Below, in pieces: positions 1 through 6,546 of a stretch of DNA of 18,241 nucleotides. Position 1 is the stretch's first letter. Each line of letters opens with the position of its first letter. The DNA comes from Bacillota bacterium. Its GTDB lineage: Bacteria; Bacillota; Clostridia; Christensenellales; Aristaeellaceae. The notes under the pieces are model-generated. The model saw only the letters and a list, made by a program, of their open reading frames with translations, had not been told where the DNA came from and did not search any database. The stretch is taken from the NCBI GenBank assembly GCA_023395615.1, contig JAEWYP010000086.1, forward strand, positions 1 to 18,241, in the 5' to 3' direction. A program made the position numbers and the translations under genes.

Positions 1-809
1 TGCAGCGCGGTGTTGGTGGAGCAGCCCAGCGCCATATCCACCGTAAGCGCGTTATGTACGGACTGCGCGTTCAGGATATCCAGCGCGCGCAGGTTTTGCC
101 GGTACAGTTCCATCACCTGCGCGCCCGCTTCCTTGGCCAGGCGGATACGCGCCGCGTAGGGCGCGGGGATGGTGCCGTTGCCTGGCAGCGCCAGCCCCAG
201 CGCCTCGGTAAGGCAGTTCATGGAGTTGGCGGTAAACATGCCGGAGCAGGAACCGCAGGTGGGGCACGCGTCGTTCTCCGCGCAGGCCAGCGCTTGCCCG
301 TCGATGTTGCCGGCCATATACGCGCCCACCGCCTCGAAGGCGCTGTTCAAATCCTTGCCGTTCAGCGACAGCATTGGCCCGCCGGACACGAACACGCAGG
401 GCAGGTTCAGCCGGGCCGCCGCCATCAGCATTCCCGGCACAATCTTGTCGCAGTTGGGGATAAACACCAGCGCGTCAAACGCGTGGGCGCGGGCCATACA
501 CTCCACGCTGTCCGCGATCAGCTCCCGTGTGCACAGGGAGTAGCGCATCCCTTCGTGCCCCATGGCGATGCCGTCGCACACCGCGATGGTGTTAAACTCG
601 AACGGCGTTCCGCCCGCCATCAGCACCCCGTCCTTCACGGCGCGGGCGATTTCCCGCAGGTGGTTGTGGCCGGGCACGATTTCGCAATAGGAGTTGACCA
701 CCCCCACGAAGGGCTTGCGGATTTGCGCGTCGGTAAATCCGCAGGCCTTCAGCAGCGATCGGTGCGGCGTGCGCTCCGGCCCGGTTTTCACGGCGTCGGA
801 ACGGCTCAT
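1..809 (-). CDS. ilvD: Dihydroxy-acid dehydratase IlvD (C-terminal part beyond the window)
   Basis: IlvD dehydrates 2,3-dihydroxy-isovalerate and 2,3-dihydroxy-3-methylvalerate to the 2-keto acids that precede valine/leucine and isoleucine; it is a cytoplasmic iron-sulfur enzyme. About 269 N-terminal residues are present of the roughly 550 usual for the family. Visible family blocks are CDGIAMGHEGMRYSL (78-92), the cluster-binding PNCDKIVPGMLMAAARL (118-134, Cys120), and CPTCGSCSGMFTANSMNCL (182-200, Cys188), the last almost identical to E. coli IlvD as I recall it. The ATG at 809 overlaps the ilvC stop in an ATGA, and a GGAGG Shine-Dalgarno lies inside the last ilvC codons, so translation is probably coupled. 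It is the last operon gene visible. The truncation is caused by the window edge. Confidence 0.97.
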   Translation of the reverse strand, partial: MSRSDAVKTGPERTPHRSLLKACGFTDAQIRKPFVGVVNSYCEIVPGHNHLREIARAVKDGVLMAGGTPFEFNTIAVCDGIAMGHEGMRYSLCTRELIADSVECMARAHAFDALVFIPNCDKIVPGMLMAAARLNLPCVFVSGGPMLSLNGKDLNSAFEAVGAYMAGNIDGQALACAENDACPTCGSCSGMFTANSMNCLTEALGLALPGNGTIPAPYAARIRLAKEAGAQVMELYRQNLRALDILNAQSVHNALTVDMALGCSTNTAL

Positions 810-1813
810 TTGTTTTCCTCCGCAGGCTTCTGCCAGCTCATCTTGGCGCGCAGGTCTGCGCCCGTTTTTTCCAGCAGGGTGTTCTGCGCGGCCCTGCGCA
901 TGGCGTTAAAGCCGGGGCGGTTGGCCTGATTTTCCAAAATCCAGTTGCGGGCGAAGGTACCGTTCTGGATCTCGGTGAGTACCTTCTTCATTTCCTTCCT
1001 GGTTTCCTCCGTAATCAGGCGGGAACCGGTCATATAATCGCCGTACTCGGCGGTGTCGGAAATGGAGTAGCGCATAAAGTTCATGCCGCCGGACACCACC
1101 AGATCGATAATCAGCTTCATCTCGTGCACGCACTCGAAATACGCGTTTTCCGGCTGATAGCCCGCCTCCACCAGCGTGTCGAAGCCCGCCTTCATCAGGG
1201 CTGTTACGCCGCCGCACAGCACCGCCTGCTCGCCGAAAAGGTCGGTCTCGGTCTCCTCCCGGAAGGTGGTTTCCAGCACGCCCGCGCGCGCCCCGCCGAT
1301 GCCTGCCGCCCACGCCAGCGCGATGCCTTTGGCGTCGCCGCGCGGGTCCTGCTCCACCGCGATCAGGCAGGGTACGCCCTTGCCTTCCTGGAACTGGCTG
1401 CGCACGGTGTGGCCGGGGCCTTTGGGCGCAATCATGATGACCGCCACGTCTTTGGGTACCACAATCTGCCCGAAGTGGATGTTAAAGCCATGGGCAAAGG
1501 CGAGGGTCTTGCCGGGCTTCAGGGCGGGCGCGATGTCGTTTTTGTACAGCGCCGCCTGCTTTTCGTCGTTCACCAGCACCATCACCACGTCGCACGCGGC
1601 CACCGCGTCGCGGGTGAGCATCACGGGCAACCCGGCTTTCTTCGCGGCTTCGGCGGACTTGGAACCTTCGTACAGGCCTACCGTTACGTCAAAACCGCTG
1701 TCCCGCAGGTTCAGCGCGTGGGCGTGGCCCTGGCTGCCGTAGCCGATCACGGCGATTTTCTTGCCCTCCAGAAATTTGCGGTCGCAATCCTTCTCGTAAT
1801 ACATGGTTGCCAT
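806..1813 (-). CDS. ilvC: Ketol-acid reductoisomerase IlvC
   Basis: This enzyme converts acetolactate and acetohydroxybutyrate to dihydroxy acids by a Mg-dependent alkyl shift and NAD(P)H reduction. The product is 335 residues, the normal class I (short) length. The Rossmann motif GYGSQGHAHALNLRDSG is at 24-40; the cofactor-selectivity loop reads VGLYEGSKS (45-53); HGFNIHFGQ (108-116), TDLFGEQAVLCGG (190-202), the ECVHE glutamates (227, 231) and SISDTAEYG (250-258) supply the metal and substrate site. The ATG at 1813 is preferred over one 33 bases upstream because GAGGAGGAA lies about 7 bases before it and homology begins there. That Shine-Dalgarno also encodes the final Glu codons of ilvN, whose stop is 4 bases away. 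Loop residue Glu49 could shift preference toward NADH (inference). Confidence 0.97.
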   Translation of the reverse strand: MATMYYEKDCDRKFLEGKKIAVIGYGSQGHAHALNLRDSGFDVTVGLYEGSKSAEAAKKAGLPVMLTRDAVAACDVVMVLVNDEKQAALYKNDIAPALKPGKTLAFAHGFNIHFGQIVVPKDVAVIMIAPKGPGHTVRSQFQEGKGVPCLIAVEQDPRGDAKGIALAWAAGIGGARAGVLETTFREETETDLFGEQAVLCGGVTALMKAGFDTLVEAGYQPENAYFECVHEMKLIIDLVVSGGMNFMRYSISDTAEYGDYMTGSRLITEETRKEMKKVLTEIQNGTFARNWILENQANRPGFNAMRRAAQNTLLEKTGADLRAKMSWQKPAEENK

Positions 1814-1817
1814 TGTT

Positions 1818-2330
1818 TTATTCCTCCTCTTTTTTAGTGAGCACATAGTCGCCGCGGCCGATGGCCGTAACGCCCGTCCGGCACAGTTCGATAATGCCCA
1901 GCGGGGCCAGAAACGCGATAAACGCGTCCAGCTTGGTTTGTTCCCCCGTAAGCTCCATGGTCATGGTGTCCGGGGTAAGGTCAATCACCTTGGCGCGGAA
2001 CACCGTCACCGCGTCCAGCGCCTGGCCGCGGGTTGCAGGCTCGGCCCGCACCTTCACCAGCAGCAACTCCCGCGCCACCACGCGGGGCAGGTCCATGGCT
2101 TCCACCACCAGCACGTCGTGCAGTTTTTCCAGCTGGCACACCAGCTGGTTTTGCACGTATGCGTCCCCCGCCGCCCGGATGGTGATGCGGGACACGCGCG
2201 CATCCTGCGTTTCCCCGACCGAAAGGCTGTCGATATTGAAGCCCCGCCGGGCGAACAGGCCGGAAATCCGGGTAAGCACGCCGGATTCGTTGCGTACCAG
2301 CATCGACAGGATCAGCTTGTCGTTTTCCAT
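1818..2330 (-). CDS. ilvN: Acetolactate synthase regulatory (small) subunit
   Basis: This is the small subunit of acetohydroxyacid synthase. In this family it binds the catalytic subunit, raises its activity and confers valine feedback inhibition. The 170-residue product has an N-terminal ACT domain (about 4-78) with the typical opening LSMLVRNESGVLTRISGLF and a conserved C-terminal half. The length matches IlvN/IlvH long forms. The ATG at 2330 is 4 bases after the ilvB stop, and its Shine-Dalgarno AAGGGGG is formed by the last ilvB codons. The C-terminus KKEEE is encoded by the purine-rich stretch that serves as the ilvC Shine-Dalgarno. I cannot separate the symbols ilvN and ilvH on sequence alone; position next to ilvB decides. 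Confidence 0.95.
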   Translation of the reverse strand: MENDKLILSMLVRNESGVLTRISGLFARRGFNIDSLSVGETQDARVSRITIRAAGDAYVQNQLVCQLEKLHDVLVVEAMDLPRVVARELLLVKVRAEPATRGQALDAVTVFRAKVIDLTPDTMTMELTGEQTKLDAFIAFLAPLGIIELCRTGVTAIGRGDYVLTKKEEE

Positions 2331-2334
2331 GCGT

Positions 2335-4002
2335 TTACCCCCTTAAAATCATATCCCGCACGGTGCCGTTGGGCGGGATCATCGGCAGCACCATCTCGTC
2401 GCGGTCCACCCGCACATCCACCACGACCGGCCCGGGGATCGAGAACGCCTTATCCAGAACGCTGTCCAGCTTATCCAGCGCTTCCAGCCGCAGGCCCCGC
2501 GCGCCGAAGGCCTGCGCCAGCAGGCAGAAATCCGTGGGCCGGTTCAGGGTGGTATTGGAGTAGCGTTTGCCGTAAAACATGGTTTGCCATTGCCGTACCA
2601 TGCCCAGCACGCTATTGTTCAGCACCACCACCACCAGCGGCAGGCGGTTGGCCACGGCGGTGGCCAGCTCGTTCAGGTTCATGTGGAAACTGCCGTCGCT
2701 GGTGAAAAGCACCGTCTTTTTAAGCCCCGTGCCGATACACGCGCCCATGGCCGCGCCCATGCCGAAACCCATCGTGCCCAATCCCCCCGAGGTGATAAAC
2801 GTTCGCGGCCTGCCAAAGCTGTAATACTGCGCTACCCACATCTGGTGCTGGCCCACATCCGTCGCAACCGGGCTGTCTGTGGGCAACCGCCGGTTGATCG
2901 CGCGAATCACCAGCTCCGGGTTCAGTTTTTCCGGGTTCATGGTCAGGCGGTTGTCCGGCGCGGCTTTCAGCGCCTGCACTTCCGTAAGCCACGCGGGGTC
3001 GGAATGCGGCAGCCCCACGGCGTTCAGCGCCGCAAGCGCCTGTTTCACATCCGCTACCAGCGCCACGTAGGCAGGGATGTTTTTGCCGATTTCCGCCGGG
3101 TCGATGTCGATATGCAGCACCTTGTGGTCTTTGGAAAACTCCTGCTTGTTGCCCGTTGCCCGGTCCGAAAACCGTGTGCCCACTGCGATAATCAAATCCG
3201 ACCGATCCAGCGCCAGGCTTGCGGCGTAGCGCCCGTGCATCCCGGTCATGCCCAAAAACAGCGGATGGTCATTGGGCACTGCGGAAAGCCCCATCATACT
3301 GGTACCGATCGGCGCGCCGATGGTTTCCGCCAGCGCAAGCAGTTCTTCCCCCGCTCCGGCGCTGACCACGCCGCCGCCCACGTAGAGGAACGGTCGCTTC
3401 GCCCCGGCGATCAGCTCCGCCGCGCGCTTTACCGCCGTATCGTCCGGGATTTTCCGCTTGGGTGCGGGTTCTTCTGCCGCGGGTGTAAACTCGCACTCGG
3501 CGGCCTGCACATCCTTGGGGATATCCACCAGCACCGGGCCCGGCCTGCCGGATGCGGCGATGGCAAACGCTTCGCGCAGGGTATCCGCCAGGCGCGCAAC
3601 CTCCTTCACCATAAAGTTGTGCTTGGTTACCGGCATGGTAATGCCGGTAATGTCCACTTCCTGAAAGCTGTCCCGGCCGATCAGCGGGCAGGCTACGTTA
3701 CCCGTAATGGCGACCATGGGGGTGGAATCCAGGTAGGCGGTGGCAATGCCGGTAACCAGGTTGGTCGCGCCCGGGCCGGAGGTGGCCAGCACCACGCCGG
3801 TCTTGCCGGTGGCGCGGGCATACCCGTCGGCGGCATGGGCCGCGCCCTGTTCATGGCAGGTAATCACATGCCTTAACCACCCGGCCGCTTTGTACAGTTC
3901 GTCGTAGATGTTGAGCACTGCGCCGCCCGGATACCCGAAAATCGTATCCACCTTCTGCTCTTTCAACACTTCCATCAGGATCTGCGCGCCGTTCATCCTC
4001 AT
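2335..4002 (-). CDS. ilvB: Acetolactate synthase catalytic (large) subunit
   Basis: This is the thiamine-diphosphate- and FAD-dependent enzyme that condenses pyruvate with pyruvate or 2-ketobutyrate, the first committed step for valine/leucine and isoleucine. The 555 residues fit the family. The N-terminal pyrimidine-binding domain has FGYPGGAVLNIYDEL (22-36) and catalytic Glu51 in CHEQGAAHAADGYARATGK; the central FAD domain contains GMTGMHGRYA (251-260); the C-terminal diphosphate domain has the ThDP motif from SDGS (435) to NN (462-463), followed by LGMVRQWQ. The usual GDG reads SDG here, with the Asp and Asn ligands kept. The ATG at 4002 has GGGGAGGG 6-7 bases upstream. The gene starts about 20 bases after an intrinsic terminator and 78 bases after a leader-peptide gene, indicating attenuation control. 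Confidence 0.97.
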   Translation of the reverse strand: MRMNGAQILMEVLKEQKVDTIFGYPGGAVLNIYDELYKAAGWLRHVITCHEQGAAHAADGYARATGKTGVVLATSGPGATNLVTGIATAYLDSTPMVAITGNVACPLIGRDSFQEVDITGITMPVTKHNFMVKEVARLADTLREAFAIAASGRPGPVLVDIPKDVQAAECEFTPAAEEPAPKRKIPDDTAVKRAAELIAGAKRPFLYVGGGVVSAGAGEELLALAETIGAPIGTSMMGLSAVPNDHPLFLGMTGMHGRYAASLALDRSDLIIAVGTRFSDRATGNKQEFSKDHKVLHIDIDPAEIGKNIPAYVALVADVKQALAALNAVGLPHSDPAWLTEVQALKAAPDNRLTMNPEKLNPELVIRAINRRLPTDSPVATDVGQHQMWVAQYYSFGRPRTFITSGGLGTMGFGMGAAMGACIGTGLKKTVLFTSDGSFHMNLNELATAVANRLPLVVVVLNNSVLGMVRQWQTMFYGKRYSNTTLNRPTDFCLLAQAFGARGLRLEALDKLDSVLDKAFSIPGPVVVDVRVDRDEMVLPMIPPNGTVRDMILRG

Positions 4003-4022
4003 TTCGCACCCTCCCCGGATAT

Positions 4023-4060
4023 AAAAAATCCCCCCGAACCGTATTCCACGGTTCGGGGGG
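4023..4060 (-). terminator. Intrinsic terminator of the ilv attenuator
   Basis: Bases 4030-4041 (CCCCCCGAACCG on the plus strand) and 4049-4060 (CGGTTCGGGGGG) form a perfect 12-bp stem with a 7-base loop. Read on the minus strand the stem is followed by A and then six T (4023-4028), a classic Rho-independent terminator. It lies between the leader-peptide stop (4081) and the ilvB start (4002), so it would stop transcription before the structural genes unless prevented from folding. The downstream ilvB Shine-Dalgarno is not part of the stem, which favours transcriptional over translational control. Confidence 0.92.
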
Positions 4061-4080
4061 TGTGGGCATACCCTCTATGG

Positions 4081-4206
4081 TTATGCTTTCACCATTGTCC
4101 CTGTCCCTGGCATACGCAAAATCACGTTGTCATCCCGTACGAGTACCCGTACTAGGACGACAACGGTAATAATGATAATGCCTAGGGCAAGAACTAACTG
4201 GTTCAT
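4081..4206 (-). CDS. ilv operon attenuator leader peptide (41 aa)
   Basis: A short open frame, ATG at 4206 to TAA at 4081, sits between the ilv promoter and the pre-ilvB terminator. It encodes MNQLVLALGIIIITVVVLVR then VLVRDDNVILRMPGTGTMVKA. Nineteen of the first 30 residues are Leu, Ile or Val, including IIII and VVV runs. AAAGGAG stands about 7 bases before the ATG. Leu codons include TTA, CTT and two CTA, although the neighbouring genes mostly use CTG; this would sensitise translation to charged leucine tRNA. The composition resembles the E. coli leaders IvbL and IlvL, but I infer function from composition and position, not from detected homology. It was probably missed in routine calling because of its size. 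A small membrane peptide is the alternative, less likely given the terminator. Confidence 0.88.
   Translation of the reverse strand: MNQLVLALGIIIITVVVLVRVLVRDDNVILRMPGTGTMVKA
4126..4164 (-). promoter_or_regulatory. Leader stem-loop over the Val/Leu control codons (attenuator 1:2 hairpin)
   Basis: On the minus strand GTTGTCGTCC (4164-4155) pairs with GGATGACAAC (ending at 4126), 10 pairs with one G-U, and an inner GTACG/CGTAC stem caps it. The left arm is leader codons 15-18 (Val Val Val Leu) and the right arm covers codons 24-27, so a ribosome stalled on the Val/Leu run would melt it. Between here and the terminator, TATGC-type elements at 4110-4114, 4082-4086 and 4066-4070 can pair A:B or B:C but not both. 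This could form the switch, though I could not establish the antiterminator by eye. Confidence 0.6.
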
Positions 4207-4234
4207 AAGCGGCTCCTTTGCTGGAATTAGCGAT

Positions 4235-4264
4235 ACGTTACCATAGAAAAGCGGTTGCTGTCAA
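4235..4264 (-). promoter_or_regulatory. Promoter of the ilv leader and ilvBNCD operon
   Basis: On the minus strand a perfect -35 TTGACA (4264-4259) is followed after 18 bases by TAACGT (4240-4235), which keeps the key T, A and final T of the -10 consensus. An A/T-rich tract upstream (about 4265-4295) may act as an UP element. Transcription would begin near 4228, leaving about 22 bases before the leader-peptide ATG, a short leader typical of attenuators. Confidence 0.72.
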
Positions 4265-4399
4265 GAAAAATTTAAAAGAAAAAGGAATTTTACGGTGATT
4301 TTACATCGCAACGTTCGCAAAACATACCCTGTAACCCACAGAACTCTACAGGTAAAACCCGCATTGTCAGGCACATACGCTATGATTTGCGGCATCCTG
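4265..4399. other. Gap between the M20 operon and the ilv promoter
   Basis: The part next to the ilv promoter is A/T-rich. CCTGTA (4329-4334) and TACAGG (4349-4354) could form a 6-bp hairpin that, read on the minus strand, might weakly terminate the M20 operon, but it lacks a proper T-run. I see no gene here. Confidence 0.4.
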
Positions 4400-5857
4400 T
4401 TATTCCCTGTCCCCACTCCCACAAAGGTTCGTGATCAGCCGAACATAGAAGCGCACGGTATCCGCCTGTTTTTTCACGGGAATCTGCTCGTTTACCCCGT
4501 GGATCATCCGGCGCTCCGCCGCGGAAAGCGGCATGCCGGAAAAGCGGTACACATGCGCACAGATGCGCTCGTAATGGCGCGCATCGCTGCAGGCGATCAT
4601 CAGGTACGGAGATACCAGCACGCCGGGGTAAATCTCCCCGATTGTGCGTTTCAGCGCCGCGTATCCCTGCCCGTCGATGCCGGAGCATCCCGACGGCGGC
4701 AGACCTTTAAGCAGGCTCACCTCCGCGCTCGGATCCTTCACCTTGTCCCGAAGTGCGGCGAGCGTTCCGTCTATCGTCTCCCCGGGCAGTACGCGAGCGT
4801 TCAGCGTCAGCTGCGCCTCGGCGGGCAGCACGTTGGCGCTTTCTCCGGCACGAAACACCGTAAAGGCCGTCGTGGTACGGAACAGCGCGTTCATCTCCCC
4901 GCCGCTCTTACGACACATCAAGTCCAGCGCGGGGCGGAAAAGCCAGAGGTTGGCGAAAATGAACCGATATAAAAAGCTGGAATGCCGCGCCAGACCGTCC
5001 AGCAGCAGCTGCGCGGGCTGCGTTACACGGAACGGAAAAGGGTGATCCGCCATACGCACGCAGGCCCGGGCCACCGTATCTACCGGTGTCTTCGGCAGCG
5101 GTGCGGAGCTGTGCCCGCCTTTGGAGTGTGCGGTGACCTGATAGTTTACACTCCCTTTTTCCGCCACACCGATCAGCGCGCAGGGTTGTTTTACGCCCGG
5201 AAACACCTTTTCCACGATCGCGCCGCCCTCGTCCATCACCATCAGCGGTTTTACTCCGCGGTTTTCCAACACATCCACGATCTGCGACGCGCCGGACCCC
5301 ATCACTTCCTCATTGCCAGCAAAGCAGAAATACACGTCCCGCTCCGGAATGTATCCCTTTCGGATCAACGTTTCCGCAGCGGTCAGCGCGGCGGACAGCG
5401 TACATTTGGTATCCAGCGTACCGCGCCCAAAGATGATCCCGTCGGCGATCTCCCCGCTGAACGGCGGCTTTTCCCAGCGCTCCGCCTCGGCTGGCACCAC
5501 ATCGTAATGCGCGGTCAGCAACAGAGGCGCGCCATCACCATTCCCCGACCAGTGGTAGAGCAGCCCGCGGCTGCCGACGCGTTCCAGCGAACACACCCGG
5601 TGCACGCCGGGAAACAGCGTGGGCAACAGGTCGATCAGCTTGTCGAATTCCCGTTCGTCATCCAGCGTCGGATCGGCGTGGGATACGGTATGGCACTGCA
5701 CGAGCGCCGCCAGGTTACGGGCGGCCTCGTTATCGTCCACCTCAAGCGGCACAGGCAGGGGTTCCTCTTCCTCCGCCGGGCGGAAACGAACGGCCCGGTA
5801 AAACGCGACCGCAAGCAACACCGCAAGCAGCCCCAGAAAAATCCATAGAACCATCAT
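4400..5857 (-). CDS. Membrane-anchored M20 family metallopeptidase (PM20D1/carboxypeptidase S-like)
   Basis: This is a probable zinc-dependent peptidase or N-acyl-amino-acid hydrolase. The 485 residues begin with one hydrophobic segment (about 3-20) that should anchor it in the membrane, followed by an acidic linker and an M20 catalytic domain. The metal site is complete: His117 and the adjacent Asp119 (TAHYDVVPA), bridging Asp149 (GRGTLDTK), Glu183-Glu184 (GNEE), Asp209 (VMDEGG) and His453 (MIHGVNE). The lid/dimer domain has GGHSSAPLPKTPVD (247-260). The anchor and HYDVVP/LDTK pattern resemble PM20D1 and yeast Cps1. The start at 5857 overlaps the upstream stop in ATGATG with AAGGAAGG ahead; a second ATG at 5854 is possible. 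Substrate unknown; co-expression with two membrane proteins suggests it processes something they move. Confidence 0.88.
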   Translation of the reverse strand: MMVLWIFLGLLAVLLAVAFYRAVRFRPAEEEEPLPVPLEVDDNEAARNLAALVQCHTVSHADPTLDDEREFDKLIDLLPTLFPGVHRVCSLERVGSRGLLYHWSGNGDGAPLLLTAHYDVVPAEAERWEKPPFSGEIADGIIFGRGTLDTKCTLSAALTAAETLIRKGYIPERDVYFCFAGNEEVMGSGASQIVDVLENRGVKPLMVMDEGGAIVEKVFPGVKQPCALIGVAEKGSVNYQVTAHSKGGHSSAPLPKTPVDTVARACVRMADHPFPFRVTQPAQLLLDGLARHSSFLYRFIFANLWLFRPALDLMCRKSGGEMNALFRTTTAFTVFRAGESANVLPAEAQLTLNARVLPGETIDGTLAALRDKVKDPSAEVSLLKGLPPSGCSGIDGQGYAALKRTIGEIYPGVLVSPYLMIACSDARHYERICAHVYRFSGMPLSAAERRMIHGVNEQIPVKKQADTVRFYVRLITNLCGSGDRE

Positions 5858-6546
5858 GCTTTGCCTTCCTTCGGGGTCAGCCAGCCGCGGTTGTACATCC
5901 ACCGCGCCGCCACAATGGCAATCACCGACGCCACGGGCACAAAGATAGCCGCGCTGTTGGCCAGCGAGGGAACCGCCACAAACAGCGCCACCATCGCCAC
6001 AATCGGAGCCACGGCGATCTTGAAATTCTTCGCGATCAGCGCTACGCCCAGCCCGCCGAAAAGCGCGGGCAACAGTTGGTTAAAAGCAGGCGAAAGCGCG
6101 GGGTTATCCAGCACCGGCGTCAGCGGCACGATCAGCAGCACGCCTAAAAAGATAATCAGAAGCGTTGTGATGCTGGACACCGCCACGGCAATAGTCGATA
6201 CGGCCTCGCCTTCGGGTGTGCCGCTTTTTACCCCGGCGCGGTCAAATGCCGCCAGCGTACAGGGCACCTTGAGCATCGTCAGGCTTCCGGTGATAAACGC
6301 AAGGTAACTGCCGCCCGCGCCCAGCATGGGCACATAGGTGATGACCTCGATAAAGCCGACCGCCCAGTACATGGGCGCAATCGCCAGCAGGCCCTTGAGC
6401 AGGCCCGCGCCATCCGGCCAGGCGTTGTAATACAGGCAAACAGCCGTAGGAAACATCAGCAGCACTAGGCCCATTCCCCACACCCAGATTTTGCCCAGCA
6501 GGTGGGTCTGCTCCTCATAAGGCAGGTTTCCGCCGCGCTTACTCAT
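5854..6546 (-). CDS. Polytopic membrane protein, partner of the upstream DUF5058-like protein
   Basis: I do not recognise a characterised family. The 230-residue product has six or seven hydrophobic segments (about 20-40, 50-70, 76-94, 116-142, 158-172, 177-194 and 197-215), a charged cytoplasmic-type N-terminus (MSKRGGNLPYEEQ) and a basic C-terminus. The segment FIEVITYVPMLGAGGSY (65-81), rich in Gly and Pro between helices, could line a pore. Its ATG at 6546 overlaps the preceding stop in ATGA, and its own stop overlaps the M20 peptidase start in the same way, so all three proteins are probably made in a fixed ratio. A longer reading from 6717 is rejected because it lies inside the upstream gene. 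Role as a transporter subunit is inferred from context. Confidence 0.85.
   Translation of the reverse strand: MSKRGGNLPYEEQTHLLGKIWVWGMGLVLLMFPTAVCLYYNAWPDGAGLLKGLLAIAPMYWAVGFIEVITYVPMLGAGGSYLAFITGSLTMLKVPCTLAAFDRAGVKSGTPEGEAVSTIAVAVSSITTLLIIFLGVLLIVPLTPVLDNPALSPAFNQLLPALFGGLGVALIAKNFKIAVAPIVAMVALFVAVPSLANSAAIFVPVASVIAIVAARWMYNRGWLTPKEGKA

Noticed and set aside
54..929. Plus-strand open frame of about 290 codons over ilvD and the end of ilvC
   Set aside because: It is antisense to strongly conserved ilvD/ilvC, lacks domain-like features and is rich in Arg/His/Gly as expected for shadow frames in GC-rich DNA.
2584..3876. Plus-strand open frame of 430 codons inside ilvB
   Set aside because: The antisense of ilvB is free of stops by composition; no motif, no Shine-Dalgarno and no conserved pattern is visible.
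4022..4206. T-box riboswitch upstream of ilvB
   Set aside because: The leader is short and lacks a T-box sequence (TGGNACCGCG) and specifier-loop architecture; a translated leader explains the region better.
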